The notes below the pieces were generated by a model. That model was not told the origin of the DNA. It made no database searches and saw only the letters and a program-made list of their open reading frames with translations. The position numbers and the translations under genes are program-made. This document shows, one piece after another, positions 11,901 through 26,900 of a stretch of 64,000 nucleotides of DNA. This stretch comes from Lytechinus variegatus (lineage: Eukaryota; Echinodermata; Echinoidea; Temnopleuroida; Toxopneustidae), in NCBI RefSeq assembly GCF_018143015.1, contig NC_054740.1:40143180-40207179 (forward strand). Direction: 5' to 3'. Positions within the stretch are counted from its first letter, which is position 1, and each line of letters starts with the position of its first letter.

Positions 11901-14900
11901 CTGCTTACCATGACTTCCTGTGATGACCCGTGAGTTATATAGAATTTGGGATGTCACAAAACGGAAAAATGGACACCAATAATGATCACGACACAGAGTA
12001 TAAGAGTTGCGAGACATGACAAACTGGAAAGCTGCCATAACCAAGAGGTAAATGCAATTCCATGACTTTTCACAAATTGACGGTGGGAACCCACTTAACT
12101 TAAAATGATGTTTGTAAAATGCTGATATCCTAACTGAAAAAAAAGGAACGAATCATGCTAGTTTCAACAATCCCATTTCAATGGCAAAAATCCTATTTAG
12201 TGATGCATTCCCTCTTAAAAATCCTAGGTAATAACATAAAATTCTATTGTCTGCTTACTGTTCCTTCCTGTTTGGCAAGTCTATGTTCAATGTTACTCAG
12301 CTCTTCAAAATCATGACTGAGCTCTGTCAGCTGAACTTCCAACGCGTCAACTCTCTCCTGTAAACAAACAAATCACTATGAGTGATATTGTACGCTCTTG
12401 AGCGTTCCAACAAGCAGATATGTTAAAGGAGAATGAAACCTTTGTAATTAGATAGCTTGTGTGAAAACAGAAAAATCAAAGAATTAGACCAACAAGTTTG
12501 AGAAAAATCGGACAAATAATGAAAAAGTTATGAGCATTTGAATATTACGATAACTAATGCTATGGAGATCCTCATATTGGCAATGCGAAAAAGATGTGTG
12601 ATGTCACTTGTGAACAACTCTCCCCATTACTTAAGTATATATTTCACTTAACCCTATCAAGGCCGGGGGGGGGGGCCTCGGAGGCCCCCCCCTCAACAAA
12701 TCGCGCAATATTTTTGCCGCGCGAAATTTTTTGACCGCGCCACTCGCTGACTTTTTACTTTCAAGTCTTGCGCAACTTTTGAGACCAACTTTGCGTCACC
12801 CGGGTACGTGGTTTCGAAATTACGCAACATTATGTAAGTGCATGTCAGACCGAAAATTGCTCAAAAACGTGATTTCGTGTACAAAGTCAATGCAAATTGT
12901 GTTTTCAACCAAAATTAATAAATGTATGATTATTTTTAGTTACTGGTCTAAATGTATTTATTTTATGCTTTTTATGATCACAGAAGAGTCCCCAACAAAT
13001 TTCATTGAAAAAACAATGAAAAACAAAAGGTCAAAAAACAAAGAAATACATAAGAAATTGCAAAAACAATAAAATACATAAGAAAATGATTTGATATCGC
13101 AATTTTTTTCATGTACACTTGCTAAGAACACCACAAAGAGTTTCTATACCAAAAATTAGTACATTTGGGGCTTTATTTAGGGAGTTAGAGGAAAAAGTAT
13201 GATTTCGCATACTAATTACGCATAAATTAGCATAATCACTTAATAGCGATTCGCACGAAAAAAATTACTATACAATCTTGGAGATTATGTCCCAGGCAAC
13301 CAGCATGCCAATTTTCGGCGCGATCGCGCGGTCGACGGCTGAGATCTTAGGGGGGGGCCTGGGAGGCCCCCCCCCGGCCATATGAACTCCCAAAATACCC
13401 CGGCCTAGATAGGGTTAAACTGCCTCTTATATCACATCTATCAGTAGATCACGTGTTCTTTCTATAGGAGGGCATGTTAATACAGACTTTTAAAGAATAC
13501 ATCATGGATAAAGAGTTTGTATTACCATAAGAAAAAGCAAAAAGAAACATTTTGGGGGTATTTTATAGTCCATCAAAGGGAAAGTTGTTCAAATGTGACA
13601 TCACACATCCTTTTCGCATTGCATATGGGAGGATCTCCATAGCATTAGTGATTGCAATATCTAAATGCTCATAACTTTCTCATTATTTGTCTGATTTTTC
13701 TGATACTTTCTTTGTTCTTATTCTTTGATTTTTCTGTTTCGACACAAGCCTACTTGTTCCAAGGTTTCATTCCCCTTTATAGGACAAAAAATAAAAGTAT
13801 GTGCAACAAACCCTAATAAACCATTGTTTTTAAGGTCTTTTATATGTTGTAAAAATGAAACGACAAAAATATTGCACTACAATAAAAAATTGCAATCCTA
13901 ATTTCATTCCATATATTAATCAAAATCATTCACAGATATCTTGAAAGTGTCTGCATGAATTTGATTTTTTTTTCCTTGCCGTTTTATTTTATTCATTTGA
14001 AGAAAATCAAATACAACACACATCAAAGTTCACGATTCTTTTTCAAATAATGCTTATTTGTAATGCTCTAATTACTAATGTCTTCAACAAGATTGTTAAA
14101 GGGAAAAACAAATGGCTTTCATCTGCACATATTCAGCTGCTATCCACAAACAAATTTTCATTGTCTTGCTTCTTTCATGTCTTCTCTTCATTCAAATCAA
14201 ATGGATCTTATGGTAGAGTGGTTCTTCAGGATGTACCTTTTCAACGTTAAGTTCCTGACATAGTTGCTCTTTTTCAATTGCATGGTTTTGTGTAACCTCC
14301 TCCCTTTCCTCCTCCATTGTCTTTACTGATGCCATCAGCTGGAGTTTCTCCTGCGTGAGTTCGTCTAGCTTGGCCTGGAGTTGGTCCTTGACTGCTCTCA
14401 TTGCACATATCTGGTGGAAATGATCAAAATGATGAAAATGGTCACAGTGCACATAAGGGAGAAATGCACGAAACAAATGGTGATTTTCATTGGCAACTGT
14501 TTTAAGCTACTGAAATCTCAGCATCTGATAGGCTCAGAGCAAGCTAGTCAGCAAAAAATCACCGGCAATCTGATTTTTTTAAATGTTTATTGAAATTTTC
14601 TTCTTCTTTCTTAAGCCCCCAACCTACAAACCTCATTTTCTTGGAGTTGTAGTCTCTCATCCAGCCCCGTCACTTCCTTTAAATCTTCTTCCATCTCAGT
14701 GCCCAGTTTCTCTAGTTTATTCTGAAGAAAACCAACTTGTTCCTGAGGAAACAAATGAAAAAAAAAACGTCAGGTGCATGAAGTAAAAGGTTGATATATT
14801 TATGAGGAAACAGCTGCAAAATGGAATTCTCAAAAGGGAGCACAATAGAAAGTTGCAAGGCATTCCTAATATCAAGGATTGTCACGTTTTCAGTCACAGA

Positions 14901-17900
14901 TTACATTGCCTGCTTTTAAAATGGCCATCATTTGACCAGCTGCCATATACCAAACCCTGAATGTATACTTTGTGTATATGCTTTACATGGAATAGCAAGC
15001 ATACTTTAAATCAGCGCGCGACACTGGCACTGGTCCGAGACCAGTAAAAATTGCCGTCAGGCTAGTAACTTTTCAGTAATAGCCAGATTTACTGGTCCGA
15101 CATGACCAGGAAAAAAATATATCAAACTGATACGCATGATATTTTCTCCTCTTTTGTAAATCGCAGAAAAGGCTCTGGCATCTTAATAAATGTCTCTCCA
15201 ATATTGAGAAATGACTCTCATGAATTATGTTGTGTGTAATGTTTGTTTGTATGTTAATCTTTTTATGTTTTCCTTTATTTTAGCAGACCAGTCAATTTTA
15301 GGTTTGGACCGGTAAAAAATTGAGAAAATGGTCTTGACGTGATCAAGTCGGACCAGAAGTAGTGTGGAGCCCTGCTTTAAAATAACATATGAATAAGCGC
15401 GCTCATCTCAGTATTCTTTTTAGAATTTCGGTTTTCGGTTTCATGACCTTCATCTACTCATGTGCAAATGGTATGTACGTAATGGCTTATTATTTACGAC
15501 ACCAACCTTTTCAGTTTGTAAGGCAGTTGAAAGCTGGTTGTTCTCCTCTTCAAGCATCTGTTGTTCTTTCTGGGCCTTGAGTTCTAGGGCCAGGACCTGG
15601 TCTTTGGTCCTGGTCTTCTCCTCCTCCATACCCCTGAGATGTTTGCTAAGGTCTCCACATAGCTCCTTCATGTCTTCACTCTGTTAGGTGTTGAGAACGA
15701 GAATTAGTTCTGTATTCTCTTCTAGGAAATATATTAAATTACCAAGCATGCCTCACCCTTGGCAGCAGCTTTGCCTGTCAAGAATCAGAGCTTCAATTTT
15801 CAATTCAATTTCAATTGATTCAACCATAAAAATATCAATATACAAATCATACCATGTACATAATATGCGAAAGAAATCATACACTTATACATATACATAT
15901 GTGATAAAAAATACAAAATATGGCCCCATGTAGGACCATTAAAAAAGGAAATTGCTTGTGGGGAATGGCCCGAACAAACAATAGTAACAAGAATTAGTAC
16001 TGTACATAAATTCATTATAGTTGAAACACAATTCAATTATAACCTTTAAACAGTATTGCGGCTTCCCTTTTGATGACAATATTTTTCATTCTTACTACAT
16101 TTTTTCCCCACATGAGATAAAAGTAAAAAGCACACTTCATTTATAACCTTTCTCAGCACAGAATCTTCCCTTTTACAAAAAGGGAACCGATGTGAAGATG
16201 ACTAATATTTTTACTATCATTTTCCAATATGAGATGAAAAATGGGAAAACTCACTTCAATCATAAACTTTCCCCTTTGAACCTTTACCCAAAGGGAAAAG
16301 ATGAGATAAAGATAACTAAAATTTCTATATTTTTCCCATATGATATAAAAAAAAAAATTAAATCTCACTTAATTCATAATCTCTCCCAGTACTGAACTTT
16401 CTTTTAATCAACGGGAATATACATGTATGATGAAGATAACTTACATTTTACTACACATGTACTTTCCTATATATGAGAAAATGAGAATGAGAAACCCCAA
16501 TGCAATTGTGATCTTTCCCATTACTGAACCTGCAGTTTACCCAAAGGGAATAGATAATGAAGATAACTTACATTCTTTTCCTGCTGGTTCAACCTGTTAT
16601 CAATCCCTTCTAAATCCTTTTTGTCTTCAACTGTAAGCTCTTCTAATTGCTCTCTCAGAAGATCACATTCTTCCTACAAACAAACAATAAAAAATATTTT
16701 TTTTTTTCAAATTACATGGATGCAGTTTATCTGGAATTATACATCAATCAGCCGCGATCTCTCTTTTAATTATACAATTTTCTGCTATCATGTAGTACTT
16801 GTTAAATGGAAATAGTGTGTCTAACCACTGTATAGATCCCTGGGGCCCGTCTTACAAAGAGTTGCGATTGATCCGACCAACTTAACTCTGGAAAGCCAGC
16901 AACGTCATCACCTGAAATTCATGTTTATTCAAAATATTTTCTAGAAATGATGTATAGTCACACATTCACTAATCCCTTGACAATGCAGTATGATTCCCTT
17001 TGTTTTCAAAGGACATTGAGGAAATTTCCTAATGAAAAAAAATTGATGGACTTCCATCTACTTGAGATTGATCGGATCAATTGTAACTCTTTGTAAGACA
17101 GGGCCCTGGTCATTTGATATCGGCTTACCACACAGAGTATATGCACGATCTCCACTCCCTGGGTAGAATTCTGGCCAACACAATTGATGTTCGCATCCTA
17201 CCAGGTATGCAAATATCACTTCCTCAGCCATTTGATTCCAGCTTGCCCATGTACAGTACATGCACAATCTCCACTCCATGGGGATTATCCCAAAACAGTG
17301 AGCTCTAATAACACTCTAATCACTTAGCTAACAACATCCACATTCGCATCTTATCTGGTACCTGCCTGGGTGTTGATGTCAATCCTATAAGTCTTATTCA
17401 TTCTGTAGTCAAACTATGAGCCAATCTAAGCAGGATTTGATTGTAATCATAATCATTATCTGTTCTTGTTATAAATTTCAAGTGTTGCACAACCTGCCAT
17501 GATTTCGGCAAGGGGATATGCACCGGGTGTATTTTATAAATCTGTTTTTTTTATGTGCAACTATAGACCTTTATTCATGCTTAACGAGATCAATGATTCT
17601 TATTCAGCTGAAGCTGCAATCCAATCCAATCCTGTAGATTAAAATTATCAAGCATTTAATGGCAAAGATATGTGTCAAGATCTGATTAGTTATAAATGCA
17701 GTTCACTTCTATTATAAAAATGGAACAGATAACAATAATATTGAAAAAGGGTGGCATTTATGGCCACAATAAAACCAACCTTCTCTGAATTACACGCATG
17801 TATGAGATCCCTGTTCTGAATCTGTAAAGCTTCGCACTCTGCTGCCCTCTGTTGGCTGATGGCCTCGGCCGCAGCAAGCTGAGCCTTGTGGGTATCAGCC

Positions 17901-20900
17901 TCCCAGGTTAGGTCTGCCTCTGCTTGGGCTAGCAGGGTCTCCAGTGCCTGGTATTTGTCACTCATCTGTCTCAGACTCTCCGTAGTAGTGGCCTCAGTCC
18001 TGGGGAAGGTTTCACAAACAAATTAAAGGTTAAGTCCATCCCAGAGAATTTTTTATTTGAATAAATAGAGAAAAATCAAACTAACAAAACGCTGAAAAAT
18101 TTCATCAAAATCGGATAAAAAATAATAAAATTATGACACTTAAAAGTTTTGCTTATTTTTCACAAAACAGTGATATGCACAACTAAGATGAGAAAGTTGA
18201 TGATGTCCCTCACTCACTATTTCTTTTGTTTTTTATTGTTCGAATTATACAATATTTAATCTTTTATAGATTTGACAATGAGGACCAAATTGACTGAATC
18301 ATGAAGTATTAAACAATGATCATTCCTCATGTTCAGGGAGGAATTAATCGTTGTTTCACTTGACAAGGAGGAGAAAAGTAGAATATTCCCTATTTCATAT
18401 AATAAAATACAAAATAAATAGTGAGTGGATGATGTCATCAGTCATTTGCATACCCACCAGGATGTGCATATAACTATTTTGTGAAATTAAGCAAAACTTT
18501 AAAATGTCATAACTTTCTTATTTTACATCCGATTTTGATGAAATTTTCAGGTTATGCTTGTTGGATTTTTCTCTTTTTATTCAAATAAACTTTTCGTTTG
18601 GATGGAACTTGTCCTTTAAGCTTGATATCTATGGTAGAGTGTTTACTAAACATTAAATTGTGGTAAATTGATCAATCAATTGCAGTGGCCTCAGTCCTGG
18701 GACAGGTTTCACAAGAGATAAATGCCTGTTGTGGAAAAGGTTTAAAAAATGAGTTTGTACAGAATTATGTGCCAAAGTTTTTTAAAGAAATTGTGTAATC
18801 GCCGAGAAATAAGCAAAAATAAGGCATCATGTTCCACCCAGATGTTGGGTCTTCTTCCAGGCAATAATGATACACAGTCCCACACGTGCTTATCTGTGTT
18901 GGTGGTCTCCGATGTGATCATTTTTCAGCTGAGGTTACATGATTTCACAAAGCTCAGTTAATGTAACTTTACCAGTCTAGAGCTACGATATGGTGACAAT
19001 TGACATTGGTTTTACAGACTTTCTCATGAAATCAGTGTTATTGCAACCAAAAATATCTACAACTGGTTGTATTTTTATACACAATGCTTACTATAGATTT
19101 ACATTTTGGCTTAATTGGACAATCAGATGCAATTTTTACATTGCAGGCATTGATAAAGTGAATAAAGTGTAAATTGATTTAACAGTGGGCTTTCAATGAA
19201 AAAGAAATTGAAGCAATGCATTTTGCTATTGAATTTGGTTTTTATTCTGATCTCCTTTCATAAAGAGGAAAATAATTAGCTAAAAGTATTCTATAGATCA
19301 TCCAGTCATGAAAAAGAGACAGCTATAGGCCTCTGCATTAATGTTATCGCGCAGCCATCTTACAGCCTTCGGCAAGAAATTTATCCACATTGTGCTGCAC
19401 TCGACCCAGGTGTAGTAAATGGGTACCAGCAGGAAGTAATTCCTCAAAAAGCTGTGCAACCAGAATCGGTAGACTAGCTTAGCCGGGGTAATATAGGAGC
19501 GCCTTGAGCACCTAGCAAGGTGGATTCGTGCGCTATACAAATCCTATATTATTATTATTTACTATTATTTAATAATAATAATGATTTACCTCTCTAATTC
19601 TTCTTCCAGATTGGTCACTTTTTCTTCGGCATCTTTCCTTTGTTTTGTTTCCTCTTCAAACTGAGTTTGTAATGCCGATAGCTGAGATTGAAGATTTAGG
19701 ATCTCTTCTTTGAGATGAACTTCCCCCTCTTGAAGAGAAGAGATCGTTGATTGGGCTTGATTCAAATTCTCTCCCAACTCGGACCTAAAAAAAAACACAC
19801 ACAGACACAAAAAGAGATTAGTAATCAAGATTTATAACAATTACATGAAGATTTAGTATTTAAGACTTATAATAATTACATGAAATACGAAGTTTGCCAG
19901 TTTAAAGAATATCATATTATTATTATTTGTTTGGTGTCACCTGTGCCTGGGAGGCGAAAAGCGAACTCAATCACGATGACCCACCAGTTTCTCCTCCCGA
20001 TATAACTAATAGGGGGGTGCAGTTGGACCACTACACAGGGGTTCTCCCTACTCTTATACAAATAGTGGAGTAGGATCTTAATGTGCAAAGGTGGTGACTC
20101 TCATCTGCCTGGGGCTTCTGTTTAAAAAAAAAGAGGGGGGGGACTTACCTGGCTTGTTTGAGGGAAGCCTCATTTGCAACAGATGCATCCAGTCTTGACT
20201 CAGTCTCCAGGAGGGTTCTCTTGATTCTTTCTATCATATTTTCTGTCGACTCCTGCTGGATGATGGCTGAGCTCAAGTTGTCCTGGAGACGGATGTTCTC
20301 TTCTCGAAGGCAATCGGTTACAGCTGAAAGAGGTCAGGTAAGGTCAAATGTCACAATATGTCAGCTCCAGGTCAAATACAGAAATCCATTCACATACTTC
20401 ATGCAAAATTAAAGGGGAATGAAACCTTTGGAACAAGTAGGCTTGTGTCGAAATAGAAAAATAAAAAAATAAGAACAAAGAAAGTTTGAAAAAAAACAGA
20501 CAAATAATGAGAAAGTTATGAGCATTTGAATATTGCAATCACTAATGCTATGGAGATCCTCCCATTGACAATACAACAAGGATGTGTGATGTCACACGTG
20601 AACAACTTCCCCTTTGATGGACTATATAATACCCTCAAAATGTCTCTTTTTGCTTTTTCTTATGGTGATACAAACTCTTTATCCATGATGTATTCTATAA
20701 AAATCTGTATTACATGCCTCCTATCGAAAGAACACATGATCTACTGATAGATGTGATAAAAGAGGCAATATTAGTGAAATATATACCAAAGTAATGGGGA
20801 GAGTTGTTCACGAGTGACATCACACATCTTTGTCGCACTGCCATTTGAGGATCTCCATAGCATTAGTGATTGCAATATTCAAATGCTCATAACTTTCTCA

Positions 20901-23900
20901 TTATTTGTCCGATTTTTCTCAAACTTTCGTTGATCTGTTTCATTGATTTTTCTGTTTTCACACAAGATACATGTATCTTGTTCCAAAGGTTTCATTCTCC
21001 TTTTAAAGTCGAAAATCAATTGGATCTTCAAGGTTGATGATATTCACAGGAAATTATAAATCTTCTTTAACGATTGCATATATGAATATAAGAATGGCCA
21101 AATAAAAGCCTGAATACTGAGGGTCTATCAAGTACCTAAGAATTGCCCTTACATGTATGTCCAAGTTTATTGAAATAAGTCAAATTATTAAGGTGGAGTT
21201 TTGTACTAATTAAAAATAGCCTGGGACTTTTAATTTAAAGGTCAAGTCCACCCCAGAAAATTGTTGATTTGAATCTACAGAGAAAAATCAAGCAAGCATA
21301 ATGCTGAAAAATTCATCGAAATCAGATGTAAATCAGATGTTATATGCACATCTCAGTGATATGCAAATGAGAGAGTCAATGATATCCCTCACTCAATATT
21401 ACTTTTTATTGTTTGAATTATACAATATTTCAAGTTTTACAGATATGACAATAAGGATCAACTTGACTTAACCATAAACTGATAAAACAATGGTTAAGTC
21501 CACATGTTCAGGGAGGAATAAAATTGTGTTTCACATGACAATGGGGATAAAATTAGAAATGTTAATATTTCATATAATAAAATACAAAAGAAATAGTGAG
21601 TGGGTGATGTCAACAGCCTGCACATTTGCATATCGATCAGGATGTGCATATTACTGTTTTGTGAAATTAAGCAAAACTTTAAAATGTCATAACTTTTTTT
21701 ATTTTACATGTGATTTTGATAAAAAAAATTCAGTCTTATGCCTGTTGGATTCTTCTCCTTTTATTCATATCAACTTTTTGTTGGGGTGGACCTGTCCTTT
21801 AAAGTTTACATTTATCATAATATATACAGTATATTACCTTGAAGTTGCCTGATCTCTTCCTCAATAACCTCTCCATGGTCTCTCATTTCTTGATTGGTTT
21901 GTTCTGAAATGAAAAAAAAAATAATATGTATTAATGGTTTCAAAGTACAGACAAAATTAGCTGAGAGTAAGATTGAAAAGAATATTAATACCCATTTGAT
22001 GGCTAAATGGATCATTAACAGGTGCATGCATGAATATGGGTGAAACAAATTGCATTGTTAAGTTTTATGTTATGTAGGGCTACCTAGTACATGTATAACA
22101 GTATTCTAATTACTGACGGGGCTTTCCTGTTCAATAAAGATGAAATAAATACAGAAATAAGAATTTAAAAAAAAGATGGATTAACAGTGAAAATGCCAAA
22201 TTATTGTCAGTGAAAAATTACAAAGAATATATATAACATGAAGTTTTGAAGCGTAAGAAGACCTACTACTCTTCGAAAATTGAAAACTTGAAGAAATCGC
22301 AACCATCTAAATGGCATCGACAATTACGCGATATTGTTGGTATGAACAAAACGAAGAATAGCTCTATTCTCCCACCTGAGTTAGGTCTTAATCCACGCCA
22401 ACAAGCGATCAATATCAACGATTTCTTTGCTGATATTTGCAACTCTCTTCCTCCTCTTGATTATTCATCATTTCCAGCATACTTACCAGCACGCTCCCCA
22501 TTTAAAATACGGAGGGACCAGGTATATTCTCTTTTAAAGAAGCTTGATCCAAAGAAAGCAATACATCCAGATGATTTGCCCATTAAGTTAATTCGCGAGT
22601 TCGCGGTGGAGTTAGCGTGCCCTCTTACTGACATCTTCAACGCTGTGTTGACTTCCTGTGTATATCCTACCTCCTGGAAATCTTCAGTCATCACTCCGAT
22701 TCCAAAGAAGTATCCCGTAGCCGATTTTTCTGATCTTAGACCGATTTCAATCACTCCGATTTTCTCTCGCGTGTTTGAAACCTTCTTAACAAAACGTATG
22801 ATGTCCGACCTTACTCCTCATCTTGATCGTCGGCAATTCGGTAACATTCCTGGTAGCTCAACGACGCACTATCTTATCAGCCTCTTGGATGCTATTCTGA
22901 AAGGCCTCGATAAGCCTCGCCAGTCAGCCACCTTATGTACTATCGATTTCTCTAAGGCCTTTGATCGAGTGAATCATGGCACCGTTGTTCGCAAACTTAT
23001 CACTTACGGGATCGATGCCTCAATTATTCCAACTGTGTGCAGTTTTCTGACTGGTCGGTCCCAGTCCGTCAAAGTTGGTGATTTAATCTCGGAAGCTAGA
23101 ACCTTAACCTGCGGGGTGCCCCAAGGGACCCGGTTGGGTCCCCTCCTCTTTCTAACACTAGTCAATGATGCCTTAGCAAACTACCCAGATCGTTGGAAGT
23201 ATGTTGATGACATGAGCCTGTTGGATATCCATTGTAATGCTGACCCCTCCTCGCTACAACCTGTTCTTGACCATCTTGAAGAGTGGTGCAAATTAAATGA
23301 TGTGAAACCGAATCCAAGCAAATGTTTGTCAATGCTTGTATCCTTCAAGCGCACTCAGTCAGCCCAGCAAACCCTGTTCCTTGACCACAGGGTTATCCCC
23401 AATTGCACTTCTCAGAAAATCCTCGGAGTTATAGTACAATCAGATTTAAAATGGAATTCACAAGTGTCAGACATGATTTCACGTGCCGGTAAGCGACTGT
23501 ACATATTGTGTCGGCTACGTCGTTTGGGTGTTTCATGTGATGATCTGGCTCTCATCTATTCGATTTACATCCGACCTCTACTAGAATATGCTTCTCCAGC
23601 TTGGTCCACATCAATCTCTCAACAGTTGGCTTCCAGTCTGGAGAAAGTGCAGAAACGCGTGTGCCGTATCATCCTTGGATACCAGTACTCGTATGAAAGC
23701 GCTCTTACTCACCTCAATCTCCAGAGTCTTTCTTCTCGCCGTCTCATCCTTCTTGAATCTTTTTCTCTTAAACTGGTTAATTCAGCACGACATTGTGATC
23801 TTCTACCTCCAACGCGTCGCCAAACCTCTTGCCGTGAGCTTAGGAACTCACAACACATCACTGTGCCTCGGTGTAGAACTGAAAGATACCGCTCCTCAAC

Positions 23901-26900
23901 TATCCCCTCTGTAGTGCGTCTTCTTAACCAGTTATAGTTAAAATTATTTTTATCATGCTTATGTGCAATATGTAGACTGTAATGTCAATTTTTATATGGA
24001 TGTAATATTTATGCACGTCTCTATTTTTACATTTTATTATCAATGAATGCTGCTTATTCTTATCTTTCCCATACTTCCCTTTCTATATTCTTTTCTTTCC
24101 TGTCCCTTATTCTCCTCCCTTCTCCTTAACACAACAACTAAATTTTTAATTTTGTAACTTTTTAAGTAATGTGTCATTTAATTGTGTTGTATTATATTAT
24201 GATTCAGTTTCTGTATGACATGCTGATTTTGTTATTTGTAAAGCAAGCAGTATCAGCCTTGGGGCTGCATGTTTTTTTTTTTTTAATAAACCAGCTCAAT
24301 CTCAATCAATCTCAATGAAGTATCCACTGTGCACATATACATTTACAATATTTTGGAATATATTAAAGAGAAAAGGAAAAAAAAAGGAAAAAAAGGCGGA
24401 AAAACAGACCTACATATTACAAATATGCTTTTTATGTTTTACATTTTTGTTTTGAACAGAATACTATAAGATACCAATCAATTCATAAGAAGGTGGAAGT
24501 TGTTATGATTTTTATGATTCAAAAGATCAACAGTTTGAATATGTTTCTTATATCTTTCTAATATATTTAGACTATTATGCTAGTTGCAGTATATACTCAC
24601 CCATTGTTCCTAAAGATGTCCAGTCCTATTCCCTAAAGTCATTCCCCAACTAGCCTTGCCTTTTATACATTTTTTTTCCTCCTGCAATTTCTCATATAAT
24701 GTTAAACTTTTTCATTTGCCAAATACTTAAAATAGATGGATTTCACACCTTTCCAAGCCAAAGTACTTGACTATGAAATCATAGCAAATTTCAACCCCAC
24801 AAATCTATAAAAAATAATCTTAAGTTTTATCAGATGATTGTTTCTTTTTTAAAGACACATCCAAATCACCAGTTAGGTCATTCAAATTGCATTGCTGTTA
24901 ATGGCTACACTTTCCCCCACTTAACATTAACAGTTGTACATTGTATTTAATAAAGCGATGCTTTGTTTGGGAAAAGAATTTCAACCCTAGTTTAACAGAA
25001 ATGTGAGGTAATGCCCCTTTCTATATATTTTTTCTACATTTTGGTCAAAACAATGCCTGTACATGAAGCACTTTCATTTATTTGATGCAAGATAAAAGTA
25101 GTCATACATTTTCTTGCTTTAGTGCACTGATACTTACAAAAACACACACACTTACAAAAACAGTAGACAGTAACAAGAAAGACAGTTGCCGTTTCATTGA
25201 ATGTTTAATACTCTGAATACTCTACTTTACAATGAGGTTACATCACAAGGGTCCAAAAGCTGAGATGAAAAACAAATAACTGTTTTGACAATTAAAGCAG
25301 TGTAATGTGCATGCTTCTTGAATGTTTTTCAGTCAATAAAGTGATGCTTTATGAAGTAAAGAGCATTAGTGTCAGTGTGACATAGTTAACAACTCTACAA
25401 TGAAATGGACAGAAATTAACAATGTGCCTACAAAAGTATCAAAATGCATGAGTCTGCTGCATTTTTTGCGTACATTCCATTTACATTTAAAAGTTTTTGA
25501 AATTTGAAGAAATGTATGATGAAAAGAATGGTTCTCACTGTCAAATTTCCAATTCTCACCGGAGTGTTAAATAATCCTTGATCATAATCGAGATGTTGAC
25601 CCTGTTTCAAGTTTTATAAATACTAAAGATTATGTAACAAGACTATTTTCTTTTGTATTTGCTATGGTATCCTTCAAACTCATCAATTTACATATTAGTG
25701 CAGGGATCTTCATTACATATATTTGGGGATTCTTCGTGTGCTGTCTGGATGAAGAGAAATAGAAAATATGAGAAAAAGCAGAAAAATAGAAAGGAGAAAA
25801 AGCAGGAAGAAGGGTGAAAAGAAAAGAAAAGGAAAATAAATGAGATGTAGATCATAACAGAAGCAGAGAAAGAAGTAATCTATGATTCAAGAAGATCATG
25901 AAAACTGAAGACATGGATAAGATGACCGAGGGCCCGAAACACAAAGCTTAGCAATGATCATCTAACATTTTTCTATGATTGCTTCCATTGACTAAAATGT
26001 ACAATTAATCGTGAAAAATCAAGTGTGCAATTAATTATTGCTAACCTATGTGTTATGAGACCAGGATACATGTAGTTAGAGAATATGTGTATCAATGTAT
26101 TTAGAACAAAAAAAATAAGTTACAGAATAATGGAGTGAAAGAAACTAGTATTTTTAATGAATTATTAGAGCCATTGTGGGTGAGAAATGGATGGAACTCC
26201 AATTGTTTGATTATTGAACTGGTTACATGGTTAAAAGTTTAACAAGATGGTGTTAGACTACTGTCATGATATGAATTACTATTGATGGAGAATATACACC
26301 AAGGCCATTCTGAAGTCAGGTTTAACCCTATATAGCCCGGGCTATGCAATTTCAAAATAGCCCGGGCTATATAGGGTTAAACCTGACTTCAGGCCCCTCT
26401 CAGATCTCGACCGTTTATCGACCGATTGCGACCAAATTTGGTGTGTGGGTGTCTCATTATGTATTTTACAAGAATGCGTTGTCAAATTTGTGATATTTCT
26501 TATCATTTTTTATTTATCTAATTAATTATGCAAATATTCAAATTTTTTCTAGGAATTTTCATATTTTTGTAGTTTTCCCCCCATTTTTTGAGAAAATGAA
26601 ATGGAATCAAGCATGTTAGTAGCTAGTCATGTAATCTAAAAGACAGCCCACTCAACTGTATTGAAATTGTATAATTATTAGATAATAGTAATTAATTATG
26701 CGCATATGCTAATTTTTCTCGATAATATTCTTGTTTCCTTCCGTGTTTCCAAATTCTTATGTATTTCTTTGTTTTCAATTTATTATGTATTTCTTTGTTT
26801 TTAATTTATTATGTATTTCTTTGTTTTAAAATCTCTATTTTTTATTGTTTTTTTTAAATCTTGAATATTTGGTGATAACCGAAAAGCAAGTTATGTGAAG

